A stretch of 64,000 nucleotides of DNA from Flavivirga amylovorans. Its GTDB lineage: Bacteria; Bacteroidota; Bacteroidia; Flavobacteriales; Flavobacteriaceae. The translations under genes were made by a program, and so were the position numbers. The notes beneath the pieces were generated by a model, which made no database searches, was not told the DNA's origin, and saw only the letters and a program-made list of their open reading frames with translations. The stretch lies in the NCBI RefSeq assembly GCF_030540875.1, contig NZ_JAUOEM010000001.1, forward strand, positions 124,001-188,000. Reading direction: 5' to 3'. Each line of letters opens with the position of its first letter. The first letter of the stretch is position 1. Shown here one piece after another: positions 55,678 through 63,056 of the stretch.

Positions 55678-55790
55678 GAACTCATTTAGACTTTTTAGAG
55701 TTGCATAGCAGAGTTACGGAAGGAAAAAAAGACAAAAACAGAGCTGAAAACAGCCATTTTTTTGCAAATTGAAAAAGTCTAAATGAGTTC
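55678..55790. mobile_element. MITE-like repeat, short form (113 bp)
   Basis: The ends are perfect inverted repeats of 19 bp, GAACTCATTTAGACTTTTT and its complement, flanked on both sides by ACT. The core TTGCATAGCAGAGTTACGGA is shared with the 160-bp copies, but about 45 bp of their left interior is absent. It lies in the 531-bp gap between the RluB-like gene and a small exported protein gene; the rest of that gap shows nothing clear except a weak TTAACC/GGTTAA stem at 56090-56106. Confidence 0.75.
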
Positions 55791-56148
55791 ACTATAATAA
55801 CAACTAGTTTGCTTTCCTAAGCTAGAAAACATATAATCATTTACTTCACCATTATCTTTTTATTAGTTGTTTTTCTAATTGTTTTAAATGACAAACAGAA
55901 GCATAATACAAGCTTATCTTGATGGTTAAAACACTAATAAAGAAGCGTTTTGAAAAACATTTTGAACAGTCTTTTGTTAATCTTTAGTTAAAAACCATTT
56001 TTTGAAATCTAAAAAAAATGTTGCTGCGTAATTTATAATATAATAACGGTCAATAGTTTTAGACGTAAAGCTATTAATGTGTTATGAACTTAACCGAACA
56101 GGTTAATTCCTGTAAATTGTTTTATTTTAATTTTTAAATTTTATCAAA

Positions 56149-56520
56149 ATGAGAACAAAGTTTTTATTTATGTTATGTAGTTTTATTATGCTGTTTTTTA
56201 CATTATCAAGTTTTAAAACAGAAGCGCCTTTAAATGAAGTACAATTCATTATTCAAGATTCTAAGGAAGTAGATGCCGTTTATGGTGGTTATGACGGTAA
56301 TGCATATAGTTTTACAGCTCAAAGTAATGGTGAAACGTATAAGTTATTATTTCAGAGTGTTGAAGATGCTGTTTTAAGTGATTTCGATTTGAGTTCTGAT
56401 GCTTTAGTTGGTGTGGTTTTTAAGGTGACTTATACTACTGAAATTGCAGTCACTAAAGATGCAGAGGGTAATGACGTAGAAACAGAAGTTAATACGATTA
56501 CCAAATTGGAAAAGCTGTAA
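56149..56520 (+). CDS. Small exported protein of unknown function
   Basis: A 123-residue protein with a hydrophobic signal (MRTKFLFMLCSFIMLFFTLSSFKTEA). The mature part is acidic and beta-rich (VDAVYGGYDGNAYSFTAQSN, GVVFKVTYTTEIAV). No motif known to me. It is transcribed alone and ends in a strong terminator at 56546. Probably a flavobacterium-specific periplasmic protein. Confidence 0.75.
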   Translation: MRTKFLFMLCSFIMLFFTLSSFKTEAPLNEVQFIIQDSKEVDAVYGGYDGNAYSFTAQSNGETYKLLFQSVEDAVLSDFDLSSDALVGVVFKVTYTTEIAVTKDAEGNDVETEVNTITKLEKL

Positions 56521-56545
56521 ACAGCAACAATAAGTATATACTTTT

Positions 56546-56570
56546 GGCTACCTTTTGGGTAGCCTTTTTT
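56546..56570 (+). terminator. Terminator after the small exported protein gene
   Basis: GGCTACC (56546-56552) and GGTAGCC (56558-56564) form a perfect 7-bp stem, followed by a T-run. It stands 26 nt after the stop. Confidence 0.9.
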
Positions 56571-57038
56571 ATTGGTCTAAAATGCAGTTAGAACTTGATG
56601 TTTTTTAGCCCTTTTTGCTTTCAGTTTCTAAGAACTTTTGGTACGAATTCAAACTAATCACAAAAAGAAACGAATAGTTCAATCCAAAGAATAACTTTCA
56701 AAATGGATTCAATTTTTATGCAAAAAATAATTTTAAAAAAACATTAAACTAAATTTTTTATATTTCATTTGTATAAGCACTTAGTTGAGCATTATGAAAT
56801 ATGTTTATGTATTCGGGTTTTTGAAGATTGGCAAGTCAAACTTAAAAGCAGCTTATAAAAAAGGTAACCGAACTTTAAAATTGACTTCCTTTATTTCAAA
56901 ATATCTATCTCATATAGATACAGATTTGCATCACCTTAAAGTGCGTTTATTTAGAATTTGTATTGATTAAATTTAGAAATTAATTTGTATATTAACATAA
57001 CCAAAAAAGTGTATTAAAACTTAACCGATTATAAAAAA
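56571..57038. other. Intergenic region without a supported gene
   Basis: AT-rich. It contains only a 58-codon open frame from ATG 56794 with a Lys-rich, unstructured-looking product and no recognisable domain, so I do not call a gene. No repeat or strong hairpin was seen. Confidence 0.5.
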
Positions 57039-57317
57039 ATGAAACGAATTATTGTAGATTATCAGAAACTTAATAAGGATATTTTAAATCTTTTAGTTGA
57101 GAAATTTCCTGATGGATATGATGATGACCACATCATTTCATTTAGAAATGCTCATAACGATCTCATTGAAGCAGTTGAGGTGAAAACAGAGGATACCATT
57201 TACCTAGTAAAAGTTGGGACATATTTAGCGAAAGCTATGGCCGATTTTGGAGATGAAGAAGATACTCCTACGGCAAATCCACCAGTACCAGATGCAAATT
57301 TTGAAGAAGAAAAATAA
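57039..57317 (+). CDS. Small conserved acidic protein, unknown function
   Basis: A 92-residue cytoplasmic protein: MKRIIVDYQKLNKDILNLLVEKFP, then ISFRNAHNDLIEAVEVKTEDTIYLVKVG, and an acidic tail (GDEEDTPTANPPVPDANFEEEK). Related proteins occur in many Flavobacteriia as short ORFs of unknown role, to my memory. The acidic, Pro-containing tail suggests a protein-binding or regulatory function. The next small gene is 25 nt downstream, so the pair is probably co-transcribed. Confidence 0.75.
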   Translation: MKRIIVDYQKLNKDILNLLVEKFPDGYDDDHIISFRNAHNDLIEAVEVKTEDTIYLVKVGTYLAKAMADFGDEEDTPTANPPVPDANFEEEK

Positions 57318-57342
57318 AAGGTATCTAGTAAATTATTTGTAA

Positions 57343-57573
57343 ATGGAAACAGCAATTTTTCAGCAATACGAAGACGGTTATTATACGTTTTTGTTTGACG
57401 ATGGAGTACAATTAGATTTTGAGGAAATTCATCCTAAAGCACTTTATCACTACGATTTAAAAAAAGACAATTCCTATATCGGAAAATCTTTTAAATTGAA
57501 GTTTATTGAAGATTTTGATGATACAGATCAAGCTATATATAGAATTCAGCGTTTAGAACTAATTAGCGAATGA
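57343..57573 (+). CDS. Small conserved protein, unknown function
   Basis: A 76-residue protein with a compact alternating pattern (IFQQYEDGYYTFLFDDGVQLDFEEI, SFKLKFIEDFDDTDQAIYRIQRLEL), like a small beta-barrel or OB-type fold. No named family. It follows the 92-residue gene and its end overlaps the convergent glycosyltransferase gene by 28 bases. Confidence 0.7.
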   Translation: METAIFQQYEDGYYTFLFDDGVQLDFEEIHPKALYHYDLKKDNSYIGKSFKLKFIEDFDDTDQAIYRIQRLELISE

Positions 57574-59015
57574 TTCTTTTTTGTAAGGATTTCCCAAATA
57601 AAGACGCCGTAAACGATCACATATTCCAAAGCAATAACCCATAGGTTTTCAGATTTATCTGCTTTATTAAGGTTTATATAAGCCAAGTAACTTAGTATGA
57701 TAACAAAACTCCAAACCAAAGGGAATTTGTATTTGGTAAATACAGATAGTATTAAAAGTGTTGCTACGTACCAAGGGTGTAGAGTCGTCGTGGTAAAGTA
57801 ATAAAAAGATAATGCCAATAACATAGCAGTAATAAGTTCAATGAATGTTTTATTTTTTCTAAAAAAGGTTAGAATTAAAACAAACAGTACTACAATAATG
57901 GGTGTTACCTTACCAATAATAGCAATTTCATTATAGCCTCTAAATAAGTATCCAATTTCTCTGGCTATGTAATAAATACTAGCATTAAACTCAAAGTTTT
58001 GGAACCACAAGCCAACAGTTTGAGCATAGTTATTTATGAATTTTGATGAATAAAAAGGGGCAAATAGCAATATGGTAGTTATTAAAACTATGGTGTAAAA
58101 TCCAATTAATCTTGTTATTCCTGCGAAGTCAGGAATCCATCTTAATAGATTGTCGCGTTGCTTACTCCCTGCTATGACATCTTGTTTGCGTTCATCGCTG
58201 TGCTTTGTCGAAATGACATGGCGTTTCGTAAACCACTGCAAAAACAAAGGCAAAAATATTAATGGAATTAATTTAACGGAAATTGATAGTGCTAAAACAA
58301 CCGCGGCCCATTGCCATTTGCCAGAATATAATAAATAGAAACTCCAAATGAGGAAAAATATCATAACTCCTTCAAAGTGTAAGTTTCCTGTTAGTTCGAT
58401 AATAATAAATGGATTTAAAATATACCAAAAGATAGTATAAACTGGTATCTGTAGTTTTTTAAGTAGTTTTTTTCCAAAATAAAGTGTACCAAAATCGGCA
58501 GCAATAATTAGTAAACGCATCACGATAGCAGAACCTAAAATACTTTTTCCTGCAAATAAACCGGCAATCACGAAACAAAGTTGATTGATTGGAGGATAAT
58601 TAGTAAAATGGCTTGCATTTAACTGTCCCATACCAGTATATAATTCCTGAGCTTGTGCTACTGGGGATTCTCCTTTATTCATAAATGATTCAACAGTGTA
58701 TAAATAAGGATTAATGCCTTCTAAAATAATACGGCCATCCCATATAAAGCGATAAAAATCTTGTGATAAATTAGGTATGGCTAATATAAAAATGGCTCGA
58801 AATGCAAAAGAAATCCATGCTAAAGCCGATATATTGTGTTTTAGAATTAGTATCAGTTTATAAAATAAAAACAACAAAGCGATATAAAGTGTTATAAGCT
58901 TAGTGTAATCTGTTCTAGTTAAATTATATGCAAAGGATAGGTAAAACAATAAACACGCCACTACAAGTAGCAATGGTGTTCTGTTTAGTTTAAAAAAAGC
59001 GGAGCTAAAAAGCAT
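57546..59015 (-). CDS. Membrane glycosyltransferase (GT87/mannosyltransferase-like) with in-frame repeat insertion
   Basis: A 489-residue integral membrane protein from ATG 59015 (an upstream in-frame TTG at 59021 is possible). About ten hydrophobic helices are visible. The N-terminal loop has QDFYRFIWDGRIILEGINPYLY, typical of polyprenol-phosphate-sugar-using GT-C enzymes such as GT87/DUF2029, which transfer mannose or a similar sugar in the periplasm. Residues about 266-302 (HSDERKQDVIAGSKQRDNLL...RWIPDFAGITR) are hydrophilic and unlike the rest; the DNA there is a palindromic intergenic-type repeat (58111-58218). The gene reads through it without a stop. It overlaps the plus-strand small gene by 28 bases. 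The exact sugar is unknown. Confidence 0.82.
   Translation of the reverse strand: MLFSSAFFKLNRTPLLLVVACLLFYLSFAYNLTRTDYTKLITLYIALLFLFYKLILILKHNISALAWISFAFRAIFILAIPNLSQDFYRFIWDGRIILEGINPYLYTVESFMNKGESPVAQAQELYTGMGQLNASHFTNYPPINQLCFVIAGLFAGKSILGSAIVMRLLIIAADFGTLYFGKKLLKKLQIPVYTIFWYILNPFIIIELTGNLHFEGVMIFFLIWSFYLLYSGKWQWAAVVLALSISVKLIPLIFLPLFLQWFTKRHVISTKHSDERKQDVIAGSKQRDNLLRWIPDFAGITRLIGFYTIVLITTILLFAPFYSSKFINNYAQTVGLWFQNFEFNASIYYIAREIGYLFRGYNEIAIIGKVTPIIVVLFVLILTFFRKNKTFIELITAMLLALSFYYFTTTTLHPWYVATLLILSVFTKYKFPLVWSFVIILSYLAYINLNKADKSENLWVIALEYVIVYGVFIWEILTKKNHSLISSKR
58111..58218. repeat. Palindromic repeat inserted in frame within the glycosyltransferase gene
   Basis: ATTCCTG (58117-58123) pairs perfectly with CAGGAAT (58130-58136), and the plus strand ends in GTGCTTTGTCGAAATGACAT, a typical end of flavobacterial intergenic repeats. 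It is about 108 bp, a multiple of three, and leaves the minus-strand reading frame open, adding about 36 residues. Boundaries are approximate. Confidence 0.55.
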
Positions 59016-59126
59016 GTTCAAATATAGTATTATTTGTTGGTCGGCATTGAGATAGATTTGCTTACTTTAGATATAATAAAATATTTGAAATGATAAAACG
59101 TTAACAAATAAAATAGTAACCTACTT

Positions 59127-60119
59127 ATGAAAACTTCAATTTTTAATTTGGTCGTGTTCGGTCTTGCTATAAATTTTATAACCGCATGTTCATCTGATGA
59201 TTCTGATAATGGAAATGACAACCCTAATCCAACAGGAGAAATTGATAATGTTGAAAATATTCAGATTTTTCCAGCGACCCATCCTTTAAACATGGATATA
59301 TCAAATAGCCCTGTTGATGCAAATTCAGATTTAATAATCAATAATATTGGTGCTAGTAAAGGGCTTTTTCCAGATTTTGGTAGTGGTGAGTGGGAAGGTT
59401 CTCCTATTGGAATTCCTTATGTTAGTGTGGATGGAAGTCAATTAAAAGTACCTATAACATTTAGAGCTAATAACTATGATGGGGATTATGGAGGTGAGAG
59501 TGACCAAGGACCATTCCCTATACCTTTAAATGCACCTATAGAAGGTAATGGAGCAGGAGATAGCCATGTGATTTCTATTGATGTAGAAAATAGCATGCTG
59601 TACGAATTGTATAATGCTTCTCAGGTAGGTGATGGATTTGAGGCCTCTTCAGCAGCGGTATTTAATTTAAACAAAATTGAATTTAGACCAGATGGTTGGA
59701 CTTCGGCTGATGCGGCTGGCTTGCCTATATTTCCATTATTAGTAAGATACCCAGAGATAGAAAAAGGTATTATAGATCATCCTATTCGCTTCACGATAGT
59801 AAGAAATAAGATACACGAAGGTTATGTACATCCTGCAAGGCACTTGGTTTCTGGAAATACAAGTGATGAATTATTGCCTTTTGGTGGTAGGCTACGATTA
59901 AAGGAGGATTATGATATTAGTGGTTTTTCCGAAACAAATCAAATCATTCTTACGGCTATGAAAACATACGGATTGATGCTTGCCGATGTAGGATCGGATA
60001 TGTTTATAACCGGAGCACCTCATGAGAAATGGGATAATGATGACCTTAAAAAGTTGAAGGAAGTATCCTTAGATAATTTTGAGGTTATTGAATTGGGTGA
60101 TATTACTTTAAAAAAATAA
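59127..60119 (+). CDS. Lipoprotein of unknown function, large conserved exported domain
   Basis: A 330-residue lipoprotein (lipobox ITAC, Cys21) followed by an Asp/Asn/Pro-rich linker (SSDDSDNGNDNPNP). The remaining 290 residues look like one globular domain with GIPYVSVDGSQLKVPITFRAN, YGGESDQGPFPIPLNAPIEG, PLLVRYPEIEKGIIDHPIRFTI and MLADVGSDMFITGAPHEKW. The conserved feel and the HPARH and GAPHEKWDND segments suggest an enzyme or carbohydrate-binding protein, but I cannot name the family. It stands alone between the divergent glycosyltransferase gene and a pseudogene. Confidence 0.75.
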   Translation: MKTSIFNLVVFGLAINFITACSSDDSDNGNDNPNPTGEIDNVENIQIFPATHPLNMDISNSPVDANSDLIINNIGASKGLFPDFGSGEWEGSPIGIPYVSVDGSQLKVPITFRANNYDGDYGGESDQGPFPIPLNAPIEGNGAGDSHVISIDVENSMLYELYNASQVGDGFEASSAAVFNLNKIEFRPDGWTSADAAGLPIFPLLVRYPEIEKGIIDHPIRFTIVRNKIHEGYVHPARHLVSGNTSDELLPFGGRLRLKEDYDISGFSETNQIILTAMKTYGLMLADVGSDMFITGAPHEKWDNDDLKKLKEVSLDNFEVIELGDITLKK

Positions 60120-60200
60120 TTATAGTTTATTAAAACATGTAATGTGTTGTTTTTTCAAGTGCCTTGGTCTTAAAATTGTTAAGTGTAATTATAAAATGCA

Positions 60201-60341
60201 ATTAAAACGAAAACAGAACAAACATTCAAAAATCATTTAGCTTATCTTGAGCAGGGTGAAATTAGTGAATGCTTAAATTTATTCACAAAAAATGGCGTTC
60301 TTGAAATTCCATATGTGAATAGATTCTTCACTCCGTTCTGA
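60201..60341 (+). pseudogene. Fragment of a SnoaL/NTF2-like gene ended by a repeat
   Basis: In one frame, without any start codon, the sequence reads TEQTFKNHLAYLEQGEI then SECLNLFTKNGVLEIPYV, the N-terminal half of a SnoaL-like fold. After that it runs into RFFTPF and a stop, whose DNA (AGATTCTTCACTCCGTTCTG, then AATGAC) is the end of a common intergenic repeat. An ATG at 60196 lies one frame off, so a frameshift may have hit the start too. The 277-bp gap otherwise holds nothing. Confidence 0.45.
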
Positions 60342-60396
60342 ATGACAAAATATATTATTTTAGACTTTTAGTTACAATAATTAGAGAAAAGTCTTT

Positions 60397-61887
60397 TTAA
60401 ACCTTAGAAGTTAAAGACTTAATAAATACATAGCCAAAGCCTAGAAACAACATAAGGTGAAAAGGAAAGAGTCCAAAATCGCCACCTTGATCACCTACAA
60501 CAAAGGCACTATACATCCCAAAACCAAAATAAGCCATTAGTAGACCTTCAAAAATAACGTGTACAGATACTGTCTTTTTAATGTATTTGTTATTTTTCCA
60601 GCTATCTTTTAATGTATTGATGTTGAATTTTGGTGTTCGTACAAATTCACTCTTTTTGCCTAAATGACCTTCTAACACAGCAATAGAGTTGTGTAATGAA
60701 AAGCCCATAGCTATTGAGAAAAACACAAAGAACATGCCTATATACCCTATAAAGTTTTTTATACCGCCACCATAAATGTTTTTATACATAATCCAGTAAC
60801 AAACAAAAAATATAACAGTACTCATTACAAAGAAACTCATCACATAAAAATAAGGCTTTAAATGAGCATATTCGTTTTTTATGTATAGCATAGGAATACT
60901 TAATACGGCTACTATTAAGATGTTTAAAAACATAGTGCTATTAAGTAAGTGCAATAAGCCATGCACTTTAGTTTTAGCCGATATGTTTTGGTTTTTTAAA
61001 ACCTTCCACATCATTTTTCTAAAGTTTTCTGCGCCACCTTTATTCCATCTAAATTGTTGCGAGCGTGCTGCACTTATTACGACAGGAAGTTCGGCAGGTG
61101 TTTCTACATCTTCAAGATATTTGAATTTCCAGTTTTTTAATTGCGCACGATAGCTTAAATCTAGATCCTCGGTGAGGGTATCTCCTTCCCAGTTACCGGC
61201 ATCTATAATACACTCTTTACGCCAGACACCAGCAGTCCCATTAAAATTAATGAAATGTCCTTTACTGTTTCTGCCAACTTGTTCTAATGTAAAATGAGCA
61301 TCTAAAGCAAAGGCTTGAATTTTTGTTAGAATGGAATAGTTACGGTTAATATGCCCCCAACGTGTTTGCACGACTCCAATATTTTCATCTTTAAAATATA
61401 GAATGGTACGTTTTAACCAATCTTTTTTAGGAAGAAAATCAGAATCAAAAATGGCAATAAACTCACCTTTGGCAACTACTAAACCTTCTTTAAGGGCTCC
61501 CGCTTTAAAACCACTACGATCCGTTCTGGTGATGTGTCTAATATCTAATCCAGTTGCTTTTAATTTATCTATTTGCTGACGTGTAGTATTGATAGTTTCA
61601 TCGGTAGAATCATCTAAAACCTGTATCTCTAACTTATTTTTAGGATAATCCATTTTTGCAATGTTATCCAATAAGCGTTCCATAACATACATTTCATTAT
61701 AAACAGGTAGTTGTATGGTTACATAAGGAATTTCATCCGGGTTTGTAAGATCAAATTTTGAGCAGTCATCACACTTTTTTTGAGCGCTTATGTAATTAAA
61801 AAGCAAATTCAATTGCGCTAATGCATATAAGAATATAAGCAAAAGTGCCATGGTATATATTATAATGATAATAGTATGAGAAGTCAT
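60397..61887 (-). CDS. Processive GT2 glycosyltransferase (cellulose synthase-like)
   Basis: A 496-residue membrane protein. An N-terminal helix (about 5-28) is followed by the cytoplasmic GT2 domain with the processive D,D,D,QxxRW signature: LDDSTDET, AIFDSDFLPKKDW, TEDLDLSYRAQ and SQQFRWNKGG. Four to five C-terminal helices follow (about 310-490), as in cellulose/mannan synthase-like and glucosylceramide synthase-like enzymes. It would polymerise or add a sugar at the inner membrane. It overlaps the upstream GT2 gene by four bases (ATGA), so they are translationally coupled. The product is unknown; no cyclic-di-GMP-binding PilZ domain is present. Confidence 0.88.
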   Translation of the reverse strand: MTSHTIIIIIYTMALLLIFLYALAQLNLLFNYISAQKKCDDCSKFDLTNPDEIPYVTIQLPVYNEMYVMERLLDNIAKMDYPKNKLEIQVLDDSTDETINTTRQQIDKLKATGLDIRHITRTDRSGFKAGALKEGLVVAKGEFIAIFDSDFLPKKDWLKRTILYFKDENIGVVQTRWGHINRNYSILTKIQAFALDAHFTLEQVGRNSKGHFINFNGTAGVWRKECIIDAGNWEGDTLTEDLDLSYRAQLKNWKFKYLEDVETPAELPVVISAARSQQFRWNKGGAENFRKMMWKVLKNQNISAKTKVHGLLHLLNSTMFLNILIVAVLSIPMLYIKNEYAHLKPYFYVMSFFVMSTVIFFVCYWIMYKNIYGGGIKNFIGYIGMFFVFFSIAMGFSLHNSIAVLEGHLGKKSEFVRTPKFNINTLKDSWKNNKYIKKTVSVHVIFEGLLMAYFGFGMYSAFVVGDQGGDFGLFPFHLMLFLGFGYVFIKSLTSKV

Positions 61888-62576
61888 TTTTTAATACTGT
61901 ATTTAAAAATCCAACCTAAAATTTTTATGCCTGCAAATATAGCACCTTTTACCGTACCAGAAACTTTTGAAACACCTATTCTATTTCTATAATTAACAGG
62001 TATTTCTGTATATGTAAATTTTTGTTTTAAGACTTTTAATTGCATTTCTACCGTCCAACCATAGGTTTTGTCTTCCATGTTAAGCGCTAATAGTTTCTCA
62101 TACTTTATGGCTCTAAAAGGACCTAAATCTGTGAATTTTGCACGAAAAAATAACGTCATTAAATTAGTTGCTAGCCAATTACCGAAAATTTGAGGGGACG
62201 TCATAGAACCCTGTTCTCTAAGTCGCTTTACACGAGCACCTATTACAAAATCTATATCGTCATTTATAATAGGATCGATAATTTTGGTTAACTCCTCAGG
62301 GTAATCGCTATAATCACCATCTAAAAACACAATAATATCTGGGTTTTTTTCTTGATTTGCGATATAATCCATCCCCTTTAAACAAGCATATCCGTAACCT
62401 TTATTAGGTTCTTTTAAAACTGTTGCGCCTGCTTTTTTTGCATTAACTTCGGTGTCATCAGTAGAGTTGTTACTCACTACGATAACTTCATCAACAGCAG
62501 TTGGAATATCATTAATTACATTGGCAATTGATTCTGCTTCGTTATAAGCAGGTATGATAACTTTTATATGATTCAT
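61884..62576 (-). CDS. GT2 glycosyltransferase, dolichol-phosphate-mannose synthase-like
   Basis: A 230-residue cytoplasmic enzyme. It begins IKVIIPAYNEAESIANVINDIP, with VVSNNSTDDTEVNAKKAGA, the metal-binding DGDYSDYPEE and the acceptor region KYEKLLALNMEDKTYGWTVEMQLKVL. These are typical of polyprenyl-phosphate mannose/glucose synthases, which load a sugar on a lipid carrier. It overlaps both its upstream MORN-repeat gene and its downstream partner by four bases (ATGA), so the three are translated together. Such a lipid-sugar donor could serve the GT-C protein at 57546. Confidence 0.88.
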   Translation of the reverse strand: MNHIKVIIPAYNEAESIANVINDIPTAVDEVIVVSNNSTDDTEVNAKKAGATVLKEPNKGYGYACLKGMDYIANQEKNPDIIVFLDGDYSDYPEELTKIIDPIINDDIDFVIGARVKRLREQGSMTSPQIFGNWLATNLMTLFFRAKFTDLGPFRAIKYEKLLALNMEDKTYGWTVEMQLKVLKQKFTYTEIPVNYRNRIGVSKVSGTVKGAIFAGIKILGWIFKYSIKK

Positions 62577-63055
62577 TGAAGATCAGATAGATTGTTTTCT
62601 TTTCTGAAAGACTTGTAATCCGTCCATTCATTAATTTTTTTACCAGCTTTATATTTTCTTGCAGAAACCAATTTTTCGTTTTTATACATCAAACAATAAC
62701 CGTTTTTTTGATTATCTTTTAATTGGCATTTATGATTGATTTTTTCCATATCATCATAAAACAGCCACCAATTATTTTTTTTACCATTAATGTAATGGCC
62801 CTCCATTTTTTTATTACCATTAACGGTGTAAAAGTACCAATATTTTATAGGTTTATCCTGTTGAAAATGACCTTCTTTTTCAATATGGCCGTTTGCATGA
62901 TAAAACGTCCAATATTTAATTTTCTTATTATTTTGTATCCACCCTTCAGATTTTAAATTACCGTTGTCGTAATATGTTTTCTTATACGACTTTTGAGCAT
63001 TAATATTTATACTAATGAATAAAACTAAACTGAATACTACTACCGAATACTTCAA
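62573..63055 (-). CDS. Exported MORN-repeat (YwqK-like) protein
   Basis: A 160-residue exported protein (signal peptide to about ISININAQ) built of repeated YYxNGxxKxEGxxxxxKxxxxWxxY units, the pattern of the MORN_2/YwqK family. Four repeats are visible (YYDNGNLKSEG, YHANGHIEKEG, YTVNGNKKMEG and LFYDD). The start is TTG at 63055, one base after the TAG of the upstream gene; no ATG is near. Despite its common 'antitoxin' name, nothing here suggests a toxin partner. It may bind lipid or cell wall at the envelope. Co-transcribed with the polyferredoxin and two GT2 genes. Confidence 0.8.
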   Translation of the reverse strand: MKYSVVVFSLVLFISININAQKSYKKTYYDNGNLKSEGWIQNNKKIKYWTFYHANGHIEKEGHFQQDKPIKYWYFYTVNGNKKMEGHYINGKKNNWWLFYDDMEKINHKCQLKDNQKNGYCLMYKNEKLVSARKYKAGKKINEWTDYKSFRKENNLSDLQ

Positions 63056-63056
63056 A

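Noticed and set aside
55921-55986. Short plus-strand frame of 21 codons with a KRFEKHFEQSF-like end
   Set aside because: Too short and without context to separate from chance, though it might be a gene remnant.
56794-56970. 58-codon open frame
   Set aside because: No recognisable domain and no promoter or partner; Lys-rich product looks random.
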